DNA of 64,000 bases, from positions 62,001-126,000 of the forward strand of contig NZ_JACSMR010000008.1 of assembly GCF_018618755.1 (NCBI RefSeq). The letters run 5' to 3'. Below the pieces are notes generated by a model. It worked only from the letters and a program-made list of their open reading frames with translations, searched no databases and was not told where the DNA came from. This DNA comes from Exiguobacterium sp. s193. GTDB lineage: Bacteria > Bacillota > Bacilli > Exiguobacteriales > Exiguobacteriaceae. Every line of letters starts with the position of its first letter. Position 1 is the stretch's first letter. Both the position numbers and the translations under genes were made by a program. Of the stretch, positions 1 through 9,500 are shown in pieces.

Positions 1-59
1 CACGTAACAGACAAATCCATAAGGTCAAGCCGCAGGAGCAGCATCCTTACCGGAGTGGG

Positions 60-683
60 TTGACGGACATCGGGTCCGTCGTCCAGAAGCTCCCGGTCGC
101 GCGAGACCTCGAGAACCTGGCCCTCGAAATCCAGGAGCTAGCGAAAGTGCAGACCATCTCTGTCTTCGAGATCGGTAAGCGTCTCTCGATTGCGAAGTCG
201 GAGATGCATGACAACCAAGAATGGCGGAGCTTCCTCGAGGTCGTCAGCATGTCGAACTCCCTGGCCTCCCGCTACGTCAAGGCATACGATACCTTACAGC
301 CTCTCGAGGAATCGCTCGGCAGCCTACCGGCCTCGAAGATATTCGAGTTGATGTACGTCGAGGACCCGGAGGACGTCGTACTGAACGGACTTCCCGTGAG
401 GGATGGCCGGAAGCCAATCGAACAAGCGACCGTCCGTGAAATCCGGGCGAACCGATCCAGTACGTCAGGGGTGAAGGTCAGTGCCTTCCGACAGAAGGAT
501 GCGATGTCGACCGTCGTATCGGCACGCGTCCCATCCGAGACGTCCGAAAAGATACAACGAATCGCGAACTCACGCGGTCTCAGCATCAGTGAGCTGCTCT
601 CACAGATGATCGAGGAGACACTCGTGCGTGAAATCATAGAAGACAGGTCGGAAGCAGATACCATGGAAGGGGACGAAGACTGA
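60..683 (+). CDS. DUF3102-like/ribbon-helix-helix DNA-binding protein of the partition cassette
   Basis: A 207-residue protein. The first ~100 residues carry a DUF3102-like helical region: an IGKRL..AK segment, an EW..FL step and an SNSLASRYVKAY helix that looks like a recognition helix. Near residues 150-185 a segment beginning SARVPSE and ending in LSQMIEE looks like a ribbon-helix-helix. It ends at 683 on the first base of parA, so the two are translationally coupled. The protein two genes on (1456-2250) has the same plan and shares an SK..EL..PEDP block, so I read both as partition-site or copy-control DNA binders. The start is uncertain: the frame is open to the window edge, and the TTG at 60 has only a weak GGAG four bases upstream. 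Role is inferred from ParA linkage. Confidence 0.7.
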   Translation: MTDIGSVVQKLPVARDLENLALEIQELAKVQTISVFEIGKRLSIAKSEMHDNQEWRSFLEVVSMSNSLASRYVKAYDTLQPLEESLGSLPASKIFELMYVEDPEDVVLNGLPVRDGRKPIEQATVREIRANRSSTSGVKVSAFRQKDAMSTVVSARVPSETSEKIQRIANSRGLSISELLSQMIEETLVREIIEDRSEADTMEGDED

Positions 684-1459
684 TGAAGAAAATCGCATTG
701 TACAACCGGAAGGGCGGGGTAGGGAAGTCGACGACGACGATCAACCTCGCGCATGCCTATGCGAGGGACGGACTACGGGTTCTCGTCATCGATGCGGATG
801 ACCAGGCCTCGACGTCGAACGGACTCGGCCTGACGGAGGACTACCCAGGGAAGGTATTGCTCGACTGCCTACTCGAGGAGAACGATCCCTTCTATTCACC
901 AATCGAGAAAGTCATCGTCAACTGTGAGTATGAGACCGGGACCATCCACCTCATACCGACACGCCGATCGGCCTCGCCGACAGGGTTGACGAGCCAGATG
1001 GGCTACGAATACCGACTCAGTGAGGAGTTGGCACGCGTCGAGGAACTGTTCGACGTCTGCCTCATCGATTGCCCGGGTTCGACGTCCGCCCTGAACCCAT
1101 ACGCCCGGTGTGCATTGGTCGCCCAGGATCTTATCGTCATGCCGGTACAGATGCAGAAGTTCTCGATGGATGCCGTCTACACGGCACCGGAGGAACTAGA
1201 AGAGATGAAACGCTATAAGGAGGACATCCATATCGCGGCATTCGTCCCGACGATGGTCGGGTCGCGCTCGAAAGGTGATCTCACGACGGTCGAGGAGCTC
1301 GTCGACCTCGGACGTGAGGTAGGCATCCCGGTGCTGACGACGATCCCTTACATGGTCAAGGTCCAGTCACTCCAGCGTGAGTCACGTCCGGTCATCGATC
1401 ACAAGGGACCCGCGACGGATGCCTACCTCAAGCTCGCAGAGGAGGTGCTCGCTTTATGA
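683..1459 (+). CDS. parA: ParA-family partition ATPase
   Basis: A 258-residue Walker-type ATPase that would drive plasmid or element segregation by ATP-dependent nucleoid binding. The deviant Walker A (RKGGVGKST, residues ~9-17) is intact and followed by TTINLAHAYA. The second motif is LVIDADDQAS (~36-45), and the Walker B-like DVCLIDCPGS lies near residue 120. Length and motif order fit compact ParA/Soj/MinD-type proteins without an N-terminal HTH, so operator binding is probably done by the neighbours. ATG at 683 overlaps the upstream stop, and the 3' end overlaps the next gene (1456), giving a tight three-gene operon. No classical parS inverted repeat was seen nearby; the centromere may lie upstream of the window. 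Confidence 0.93.
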   Translation: MKKIALYNRKGGVGKSTTTINLAHAYARDGLRVLVIDADDQASTSNGLGLTEDYPGKVLLDCLLEENDPFYSPIEKVIVNCEYETGTIHLIPTRRSASPTGLTSQMGYEYRLSEELARVEELFDVCLIDCPGSTSALNPYARCALVAQDLIVMPVQMQKFSMDAVYTAPEELEEMKRYKEDIHIAAFVPTMVGSRSKGDLTTVEELVDLGREVGIPVLTTIPYMVKVQSLQRESRPVIDHKGPATDAYLKLAEEVLAL

Positions 1460-2250
1460 GTCGCAAAAAGAAGACACCGACGTTCTCGAGCTTCCAGGCG
1501 AACGGGACACTTCCTGCCACAGGGCCGAAACCTGACGCAAGGGAAGAGAAGATTGATGCCGTGAAGAAGTTCTCGGCGTCGACGACGGTCACGAACCCCT
1601 ATCAGTCCTTGTCGGCGACCGCCCTCTCACGCGTCGTCTCGAAGAACCTTCCGGAGAACATGGACGGATTGGTGCAGTACTATAACCATATCGATGCCAT
1701 CCATGCGACGAGCTTCGTCGAGAAGTGCCGTGTCCTAGCCCATGCCCATGACTTGTTCCGCAACGAGGACACGCGCGCAGAATTCCGGGAGGAGGAGGGC
1801 GGATGGCTCGAGTTCCTTGGGAAAATCGGCATGTCGCAGTCTCAGGTCAGCCGGTTCGTCTCGTTCTGGAACGTCTTCGGCGAGGAACTGCTCACGCAGG
1901 CAATCGCGGAGGACCTCACGTCCTCGAAACTCGCGGAATTGTTATCCTGGCCGGAAGACCCACGGGCGGCAATGCTCGATGGACGTACATATCCTATCGG
2001 AGATGGTGAGAAGACCGTCTATGAGATGACACGGGAAGAACTACGTGAGGTCAAACGGATGCTCAACGAGCGCAAGGATGAACGCGTCATCGACCATCTG
2101 CCTCCACGCCGTACCGCCAAGATACAGATTGACTTCGGGGACGCCGACGATCCGTTATTGAAGAACCTACAGAATCGGGCGCAAGAGGAAGGGACGAGAC
2201 CGGAGGACATCATCCGTCTCGCACTGGAACAATATCTGCGTCGAGACTAG
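1456..2250 (+). CDS. Second DUF3102-like/RHH protein, ParA partner
   Basis: A 264-residue protein starting ATG at 1456, four bases inside parA (ATGA overlap). A basic, probably disordered N-terminus (SRKKKTPTF) leads to a helical DUF3102-like core with a putative HTH at IGMSQSQVSRFVSFW (~130-145). Then comes the block shared with the first gene of the cassette (SSKLAELL.WPEDPRA, then TVYEMTREELREVKR). The last ~45 residues (KIQIDFGDADDPLL to IIRLALEQYLRR) look like a ribbon-helix-helix dimerisation and DNA-binding unit. This is the position of a ParB/ParG-type centromere binder, but it has no canonical ParB CTPase box. Functional assignment is by context. Confidence 0.75.
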   Translation: MSRKKKTPTFSSFQANGTLPATGPKPDAREEKIDAVKKFSASTTVTNPYQSLSATALSRVVSKNLPENMDGLVQYYNHIDAIHATSFVEKCRVLAHAHDLFRNEDTRAEFREEEGGWLEFLGKIGMSQSQVSRFVSFWNVFGEELLTQAIAEDLTSSKLAELLSWPEDPRAAMLDGRTYPIGDGEKTVYEMTREELREVKRMLNERKDERVIDHLPPRRTAKIQIDFGDADDPLLKNLQNRAQEEGTRPEDIIRLALEQYLRRD

Positions 2251-2259
2251 TATTTGGAG

Positions 2260-2284
2260 CAGGCATCCGGCCACCGGGTGCCTG
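2260..2284 (+). other. Stem-loop just past the par operon
   Basis: CAGGCATCCGG and CCGGGTGCCTG form an 11-bp stem (one G-T pair) with a CCA loop. No T-run follows, so it may be an mRNA 3'-end protector or a poor terminator rather than a full intrinsic terminator. Confidence 0.45.
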
Positions 2285-2306
2285 TGTCCATCTGAAAATA
2301 CAAAAC

Positions 2307-2340
2307 AAGTAAGGGTGTTCTAATTTCCCTTACTTATTTT
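2307..2340 (+). terminator. Intrinsic terminator of the par operon
   Basis: AAGTAAGGG (2307-2315) pairs with CCCTTACTT (2327-2335) around an 11-nt loop and is followed by ATTTT. It lies 57 bases past the stop of the third par gene. Confidence 0.65.
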
Positions 2341-2350
2341 CTAAAACGGA

Positions 2351-2380
2351 TTGTCTTTATTTTCTATATATGTGTAAAAT
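2351..2380 (+). promoter_or_regulatory. Candidate promoter for the ParB/Srx-helicase pair
   Basis: TTGTCT at 2351-2356 and TAAAAT at 2375-2380, 18 bases apart, in AT-rich DNA directly upstream of the gene at 2443. A reasonable housekeeping-sigma match, but only by eye. Confidence 0.4.
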
Positions 2381-2394
2381 TTAGATATGAGAAC

Positions 2395-2414
2395 GCATCC
2401 TCATACGAGGATGC
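2395..2414 (+). promoter_or_regulatory. Leader hairpin/operator upstream of the ParB/Srx gene
   Basis: A perfect inverted repeat GCATCCTC-atac-GAGGATGC sits between the putative -10 and the GGGAGG ribosome site (2426-2431). It could be a repressor operator or a leader RNA hairpin controlling the downstream two-gene unit. Confidence 0.4.
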
Positions 2415-2442
2415 ACATGACATTTGGGAGGAATCATACGAC

Positions 2443-3657
2443 ATGAACTTTGAGAACACGATCGACCTACAGAAAGAAATCGGAAAAAGCATCTCTTTGA
2501 CGGACGGAACGCGCAAGCTGACGATCAAAGGAAAGACACGCAGCTATCCGGTATACCAGATTCCACTCGAACACTTACTCTATAACCGTCAGAATGGACG
2601 TATCATCAGCTCGATGAACCGTTATGAGTCGGAAGGGAAGGACATCGAGACCCTATCGAAGGAGGATTACAATGACCTCGTCGAACAATTTATCGTCGAG
2701 TCCAATAAATCGGCCCTCGACAAGACGAAGAAGAACATCGACCTTTTCGGACAGCGTCTGCCAGGCGTCGTCCTGAACGATGGTACGGTCGTCGACGGGA
2801 ACCGTCGTTACACGTGTCTTCGTCAATTGAAGCGTGAAGGGAAGACGTCATTCTTCGAGGCGGTCATCCTTGACCCGTCGGAAGGCCTCTCCGCCATCGA
2901 CATCAAGCGACTCGAGCTCAACCTGCAACATGGTGAGGAGCGACCGGTCGACTACAACGCCATCGACAACCTGGTCGAGGTCTACAACGATATCGAGAAG
3001 AACAAATACTTCACGGTGAAGGAATACGCCTCGAACACGAACAAGACCGAGGGAGACGTCAAGAAGATGCTCAAGAAGGCGAACCTCATGGTCGAATTTC
3101 TTACGTTCATCAACGCAGAGGGAAAATATTATGTGGCACGCGACATGGAACTCGATGGTCCACTCCAGGAAATCATGCTCATCCTGAACAAGGAGAAGGA
3201 CGAGGAGGAACACGACCGAGTCAAGAGTGCACTGTTCACTTCGATGACGCTCTCGAAGGACGGCGACCTGACACGGTATATCCGACGCATCGGCAAGGAA
3301 ATCATCCAAGCGGGGAATCGGGAACAGTTCCTGGATGAATATGACGAAATCGTCGAGGATGTCTACGAAGCATATCAGGAAGAAGTGAGCGTGACGGTGA
3401 ACACGGTCAAGAAATTGAATGAGAACCTCAAGAACGTACGCGAGGAAGCAAGCTCTATCGTCAGCAAGCGAGTGGACGAGACGGTGTTGACCCGTGTCAA
3501 GATGAAGCCGATCGATTCATTGAACACGGTCATCCGGACGCTCGACAACGTCGACGCGGACCAGATTGCTCGGATGGACGTCGGATCGAAGAAGGAGTTC
3601 TCCCGTCTCGTCGAGCAGATCCGGAAGGAACTAGAGGCCTATGAATCACGACTCTGA
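2443..3657 (+). CDS. ParB/sulfiredoxin-fold (DGNRR) protein
   Basis: A 404-residue protein with ATG at 2443 and GGGAGG 11 bases upstream. Around residues 100-120 is the ParB/Srx-fold signature LPGVVLNDG..VDGNRRY, the DGNRR/DGQHR motif of ParB-N-like NTPase or nuclease domains. Before it lies a segment reading YPVYQIPLEHLLYNRQNGRI, as in DNA-conflict relatives that list the sites or bases they act on. The C-terminal half (~230-404) is charged and helical with coiled-coil character. It overlaps the next gene by 17 bases, so the two are coupled. DGNRR proteins paired with helicases or nucleases occur in DNA-modification and defence loci; here it most likely specifies or licenses the helicase. 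I do not recognise a named system. Confidence 0.7.
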   Translation: MNFENTIDLQKEIGKSISLTDGTRKLTIKGKTRSYPVYQIPLEHLLYNRQNGRIISSMNRYESEGKDIETLSKEDYNDLVEQFIVESNKSALDKTKKNIDLFGQRLPGVVLNDGTVVDGNRRYTCLRQLKREGKTSFFEAVILDPSEGLSAIDIKRLELNLQHGEERPVDYNAIDNLVEVYNDIEKNKYFTVKEYASNTNKTEGDVKKMLKKANLMVEFLTFINAEGKYYVARDMELDGPLQEIMLILNKEKDEEEHDRVKSALFTSMTLSKDGDLTRYIRRIGKEIIQAGNREQFLDEYDEIVEDVYEAYQEEVSVTVNTVKKLNENLKNVREEASSIVSKRVDETVLTRVKMKPIDSLNTVIRTLDNVDADQIARMDVGSKKEFSRLVEQIRKELEAYESRL

Positions 3658-6214
3658 CTTCCGTGACCTGGTGCTACGCCCATCCTATTACACGACGGAG
3701 CATCAGATCGGCAAGGACTTCTATACGCCCGTCCTCGGAAGGGCGGTCTCCTATGACCGGGTCAGCGGGTACTTCAGCTCGAAGGCACTGGCCTCCTATG
3801 GTCAGGGCGTCAAGGGACTCGTCCAGAATGGTGGACGGATGCGCCTCATCGTCTCAGAGGAATTAAGCGAGGAGGACGTAGGACTGATAAGGCAGGGCTA
3901 TGCCCTACGGGAACAGACCGTCGAAAGTCTGATTGAACGACTCGACGAACGACTCGATGACCAGGAGATGATGGACTACTGCAACCTCGCGCATCTGATT
4001 GCGAGTGGTGTCGTCGACATCCGCATCGGGTTCAAGTCGTCCGGGCTCTTCCATTCGAAGTTCGGCCTCGTCGAGGACGGTGCCGGTAACATCATCTATT
4101 TCACAGGCTCGAACAATGAGACGAGCGCCGCCATCCAGAACAACTTCGAGTCCTTCGACATCACGACGACATGGCTCTCCTCGCCCTTCGACATCGAGAA
4201 GATTCCTCGTGCGCGCCGCGAGTTCGACCTGCTCTGGGCGGACCGGATGCGTGAGGAGAACATCTACGTCAAACATATCGAGGAACTCATCATCAAGAAG
4301 ATACTGACATACGACAAGGGGACGATCATATTGGACAAGGAGATGCTGCAGGAGGACGCGATGATCCTGACGGTGGACGATGGCCGGTTCGTGATACACG
4401 ACAACGTAGCGCCGGGGAAAATAAAAGCGAACGAGCTCACCATCAAGACGAAGCTGAAGCCTTATTACCACGTAGAGAAGGGCTATCCTCATTTTCGTGA
4501 GGAATTGACATATGTGGAGATGCGAAAAATCATCGAGCTCTTCGAGAAACTTGGTCGACGACGGGACTTCGATGTCGTAGTGACACGTGCGTTGGCCGAA
4601 TATCTCGACCGACAGACCTATCTCATCGAGGAACGCTCGAACTATGCGATGCTGTTGAAGACGCAAGATGATCGTATCGAGGACAAGTACGCCCGCTTCG
4701 CGTCGATCGTCGATCGTGAGCTCCACCGTGAGCTCCGTGATAAACAGATGCAGTCCGCCTTCTACATGGCGGAGATGCATCGTGCTGCCAACTTCTCCGT
4801 ACCAGGCGCGGGGAAGACCTCGATGGTATACGGGGCATTCGCCTATCTCTCCTCACAGGAGATTGATCGAGTGAACAAGATCATCATGATTGGTCCGAAA
4901 AACACCTTCCTCGCTTGGAAGGACGAATACGTCGAGAACTTCGGGACGAAGCGAGAGCTTCGGCTACTCAACATCCATGACACGGACGAACCCATCCGAC
5001 AACTCCGTCTCGGTGGAGATTCGTTCGACCTCGTCCTCGTGAACTATGAGTCACTGGGTCGATTCGAGGGTGTACTGAGTGACGTCATTGATGGCCGCAC
5101 GATGCTCGTCTTCGACGAGGTCCATAAGATCAAAGGAATGAAGAGCAAGCGCGCCCAGATCGCGAAGCGTCTTTCGACGTTGACGTCCTACAAGTATGTC
5201 CTGACCGGTACACCGATACCGAACACCTATGAGGACGTCTATAACTTCCTCAACATCCTATACGCCGAGGACTATAAGAGTTTCTTCAACTTCAAGCCGA
5301 GTGAATTGAAGAATCCGACCTCGACAAGGATTGAGGAGATCAATGCGAAGCTGTTGCCATTCTTCTGGCGGACCACGAAGCATGAACTACAGGTGCCACA
5401 GGCAGAACCGGACATCCAATACCACGTGGAGGCGAACGATGCCGAACAGGCTATCATCGACCTCATCCATCGTAAGTACATGGGTAACGCGTTCAGCATG
5501 TACATCCGACTCCTTCAGGCATCCACCTGTCCCGAACTCCTTTTACGGGCGCTCGACTTCCAGGAGATGTATGGGGAAGAGGAGGCCACAGGATTATCCT
5601 TCACGAAACAATCGGACACTACTCCGGTCGTACTCAATCGGTCGGAGGTAGAGCTTCTACGTCGTGTGCCAAAGACACGGAAGTTCCGTGCAGCGGTGGA
5701 GCTCGTCTCCGATTTATACGATGAAGGGAAAACGTCCGTCGTCTGGTGTATATTCATCCATACGATTGATCAGTTCCATACAGAGCTTCTTGCACGTGGC
5801 ATCAAGGCCGAGGCCATCTATGGAAGCACACCACTCGAGGAGCGCGAGCGTATCATCAAGGCGTTCCAGGCGGGTGAGCTCGACGTCATCATCACGAATC
5901 CACATACGCTCGCCGAATCGGTCTCTCTCCATCACGTCTGTCATGACGCGATCTATCTGGAGTATTCCTTCAACCTGACACACATGTTGCAATCTCGGGA
6001 TCGTATCCATCGACTCGGTTTGCTGCAAGGTCAGTACACGCGTTATCACTACATGATGATGCAGGGACAGCCGGAGGCACACGGAATGGTCGACGAGAAG
6101 ATTTATGATCGTCTCAAGATGAAGGAACAGCGCATGCTTGACGCAATCGAGAATGGTGAGCTTCGCCCTGATCCGACGGTGGACTACGACGAAATCGTTG
6201 CCTTGTTCGAATGA
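3641..6214 (+). CDS. PLD-family nuclease/SNF2 helicase fusion
   Basis: 857 residues. The N-terminal ~200 residues are a phospholipase-D-like nuclease half: RVSGYFSS near 40, then an HKD-type site FHSKFGLV (~137-144) followed by YFTGSNNETS. From ~375 comes a superfamily-2 Snf2/RapA-type motor: motif I VPGAGKTS (~387-394), motif II DEVH (~492-495), motif III LTGTPIPN (~523-530), and motif VI QSRDRIHRLG (~780). Together this predicts an ATP-driven translocase that delivers a PLD nuclease to DNA. Similar PLD and SNF2 pairings occur in phage defence (DISARM has separate DrmC and DrmD), but no DrmA, DrmB or methylase is adjacent. It overlaps the DGNRR gene upstream, so the pair should be treated as one candidate system. 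Boundaries are certain; biological role is inferred. Confidence 0.85.
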   Translation: MNHDSDFRDLVLRPSYYTTEHQIGKDFYTPVLGRAVSYDRVSGYFSSKALASYGQGVKGLVQNGGRMRLIVSEELSEEDVGLIRQGYALREQTVESLIERLDERLDDQEMMDYCNLAHLIASGVVDIRIGFKSSGLFHSKFGLVEDGAGNIIYFTGSNNETSAAIQNNFESFDITTTWLSSPFDIEKIPRARREFDLLWADRMREENIYVKHIEELIIKKILTYDKGTIILDKEMLQEDAMILTVDDGRFVIHDNVAPGKIKANELTIKTKLKPYYHVEKGYPHFREELTYVEMRKIIELFEKLGRRRDFDVVVTRALAEYLDRQTYLIEERSNYAMLLKTQDDRIEDKYARFASIVDRELHRELRDKQMQSAFYMAEMHRAANFSVPGAGKTSMVYGAFAYLSSQEIDRVNKIIMIGPKNTFLAWKDEYVENFGTKRELRLLNIHDTDEPIRQLRLGGDSFDLVLVNYESLGRFEGVLSDVIDGRTMLVFDEVHKIKGMKSKRAQIAKRLSTLTSYKYVLTGTPIPNTYEDVYNFLNILYAEDYKSFFNFKPSELKNPTSTRIEEINAKLLPFFWRTTKHELQVPQAEPDIQYHVEANDAEQAIIDLIHRKYMGNAFSMYIRLLQASTCPELLLRALDFQEMYGEEEATGLSFTKQSDTTPVVLNRSEVELLRRVPKTRKFRAAVELVSDLYDEGKTSVVWCIFIHTIDQFHTELLARGIKAEAIYGSTPLEERERIIKAFQAGELDVIITNPHTLAESVSLHHVCHDAIYLEYSFNLTHMLQSRDRIHRLGLLQGQYTRYHYMMMQGQPEAHGMVDEKIYDRLKMKEQRMLDAIENGELRPDPTVDYDEIVALFE

Positions 6215-6287
6215 AGTATTCGAGCGGCAAGATGTTTTTGATTGCGGGCTTCATGATGCCATGTATCGATAAATAGATTGGAAAGAG

Positions 6288-6322
6288 TAGGATTTCGAGA
6301 TAGATTGCGGAATCCTATTTTT
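6288..6322 (+). terminator. Intrinsic terminator after the PLD-helicase
   Basis: TAGGATTTCG (6288-6297) pairs with CGGAATCCTA (6308-6317; one G-T) around a 10-nt loop, followed by TTTTT. The rest of 6215-6572 is AT-rich with no gene. A short ATG-led stretch at 6230 (MFLIAGFMMP then a stop at codon 15) could be a truncated membrane-protein start, but this is weak. Confidence 0.6.
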
Positions 6323-6572
6323 CCATATTTTGCAAGTTAATATCTTCGTTTCCGCCATTGCCAGGACATCTCATCGCGATATCATAAATCAAATCTGCTT
6401 GATGATGCGGTCACTTGTCCGAGGAGTTTTTAGGAAGATAATAAAAAAACAAGTCGAATCAAATTGTGTAACTTATTTAGGAAACTGATTTTTCTTTTTA
6501 TTATTAATTCATAATATTAATAATATATAATAAATTTCATAATTATTCTACTAGGATAGTGAGGTTATCTAA

Positions 6573-9500
6573 ATGATTGAACTTGATTTTACTCGCATTC
6601 GGGCATTTGATGGTAGTAAAGACGGGGGATTTGAAGAGTTGGTTTGTCAAATAGCCCATCTAAATAAACCGAATAAAGGGAAAAATTTCATTCGAAAAGA
6701 TGGAGCTGGTGGAGATGCTGGTGTTGAATGTTATTGGGTTTTGGAAGATGGTTCAGAGCATGCTTGGCAGGCGAAATATTTTACAGATAGGCTCGAAGAT
6801 GGTCAGTGGAGTCAAATAGATGAATCAGTCAAAACAGCAATTGAGAAACATCCTAGATTAACTAAATATTATGTAAGCGTGCCAAAGGATTTAAACGATA
6901 GTCGAAAAAAAGGTCGTGGTGGGAAGCAAGTTAAATCTTCTTTGGATAAATGGAATCAATATGTTGAAAGCTGGATTAAATTAGCTACAGATAAAGGAAT
7001 GAATGTAGAGTTTGAATATTTTGGTCGTCATGAATTAAGCATGTTGTTACAAAGAGATGAAAGTAATTATGTTGGTAGGACATTCTATTGGTTTAACGAG
7101 CCAGTATTGAGTGAAGAAACTTTTACAGAATTAGCTAATAGATCAAAAATTTCTTTGGGTGAGCGGTTTTCAGAAGAATATCATGTTAGTCTACCTATTC
7201 AGAAAAAGCTAGAAGGATTAGGTATATCTAATGAATGGAAAGAGACTATTGATAATCAAAAAAAGATTGCGTTCGATTTGATTGATAAAATAAATCGGTT
7301 AGATCGCTTGGAACACATATCTTTGAACACAGAATCAAAATGGACCACATTCAAAGAAAATGCAACTGAATTCAAAGAAGTGTATTTAAAAATTTTAATG
7401 ACTAAATACGACGAAATGAAAATTACAAATATTAAAGAACGATTTGAAAGATTAAAAAGCTTAACTTCTGAGTTTAGTAATTTTATTTTAGAAAATCCCG
7501 ATGATAAAAGTGAAAATTGGAGAAATATTAGGTATCAATTTAGAGAAATCACTGGAGAATTAAACAGTATAGAAGCTTTTGTATTTAGTATTGCTACGGA
7601 AGCATACGAAACAAAAAGTATAGCCGTGTTAGGTGATGCTGGAATAGGGAAGTCACATTTATTATGTGATATAGCACAAAAGCGTATAGCTGAAGGTTTA
7701 CCTACTGTCTTTATATTAGGCCAAAGATATTCTGGAGGAAATCCACTTAATTTTCTAGCTGAAGAACTTGATTTGAAGGACGTAAGTTTCAAACAGTTAC
7801 TAGGGGCTTTAGATGCAGCTGGAGAGGCGAAGAGAACCAGAACATTAATCATCATTGATGCCTTAAACGAAGGGAATGGGCGTTTTGATTGGCAAGATCA
7901 ATTAACATCTTTTATAACTGAATTGAAAACCTATCCTCATATTTCTTTGCTTATAAGCTGTAGGTCGACTTATAAGCAATTCATATTACCTGAAGAAATT
8001 AAAAGACACATAGTGGAAATTATTCATACGGGTTTTAAGGGCTTCGAACATCGTGCAGCGATGAAGTATTTGTCGAAACAAGGAATAGACAAACCTTCTG
8101 TACCATTACTATCGCCTGAATTCAGTAACCCACTATTTTTAAAAACATGTTGTAAAGCAATTAAATCAAAAGGTTTAACTTCCTTCCCTAAAGGTCTCGA
8201 GGGTCAATCCGCAATTTTTAACTTTTATTTAGAAAGTATTGAGAGTGTTATCAAGCGCAGAAAAAAATATATGGGGAATAGAAATGTTTCTAGTAGGATT
8301 TTATCAAGGTTGATTGAACTAATATACCCAGATAATTTATTTGGAGTTGAAATAAACTTAGCGGCGAATGCTTTAAGAGAAGTTGATCCTAAGCCTAACT
8401 TTGATGATGATTTAATAGATATACTTATTTCAGAAGGTTTACTGGCATTAGATATGATAAGTGATAGTAGTGACAACGCAATTGAAGTTGTCAGGTTTAC
8501 GTACGAAAGATTTAGCGATTATTTCATTGCAGAAAACATTATCAATAACGTGGATTCTGAAAATCTTAAAGCTGAGTTTTCGACTGATGGAAAGTTAGAA
8601 GAAGTAATAAAAAATCCATATAAATACTCTGGAATTATTGAAGCGTTAGGTATAGTTTTTCCAGAAAGGTTCAAATTGGAGTTTGTTGACTTTATTTCTG
8701 ATGAAAATCAACATTATAATCTAATTTTTGATAAATCGTTTACAGATGTTCTTTTGTTACGTAGCAAAGACTCTATTGGTGATAGAACGCTTGCATTACT
8801 AAATGAAATTTCTAATCACGGCTTTTTTAATAAAGCTTTAGATAAGATATTAGCTTTATCTACGGAACCTGATCATCCATTAAATGCAGAGTTTCTACAC
8901 AAAAACCTAAAAAGAATAAAGTTTACAGAAAGAGATTACTTTTGGTCAACGCACATCGCAGTAAGCGATTATGATGAGGATGAAGCACAACCTCAATCTG
9001 TGACTCGAACTTTAATCGATTGGTCATTGTATGCAGATTTAAGGGATGTAGAGGACGAACGAATAAAGTTACTGAGCTATGTACTTTTATGGATGACATC
9101 AACTACAAATATAAAAGTAAGGGATCAATCAACTAAATCTTTAGTTCGAATTTTGAGTCATCGTTCAGACATTATTAATGAGTTGTTATCGAATTTTAAG
9201 GATATAGACGATTTATATTTAAAAGAGAGATTGTATGCAGTAAGTTATGGAGTAGTCTGCAATATCAATGATCCAGATGGAGTCAGAGAAATTGCGGAGA
9301 ACGTTTATAAGTTACAATTTATTGATAAGAAACCAGATCCGCATCTTCTTTTAAGAGACTATGCTCGAGGGATAATGGAATACGCTTTAAATAAAAACTT
9401 AATCTCTGAAGAGATGAGCAATAATTTTAGACCACCTTATATTAGCGAATGGCCAATTGAAAATCCTACTGCATCAGACATTGAAGATTTAGTTGAAGAT

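Noticed and set aside
3905-4780. Long minus-strand open frame inside the PLD-helicase gene
   Set aside because: Shadow of a strongly coding plus-strand gene with clear motifs; no ribosome site and low-information product.
2443-6214. DISARM or BREX locus
   Set aside because: Only a PLD-SNF2 fusion is present; no DrmA/DrmB, PglZ, BrxC or methylase genes beside it.
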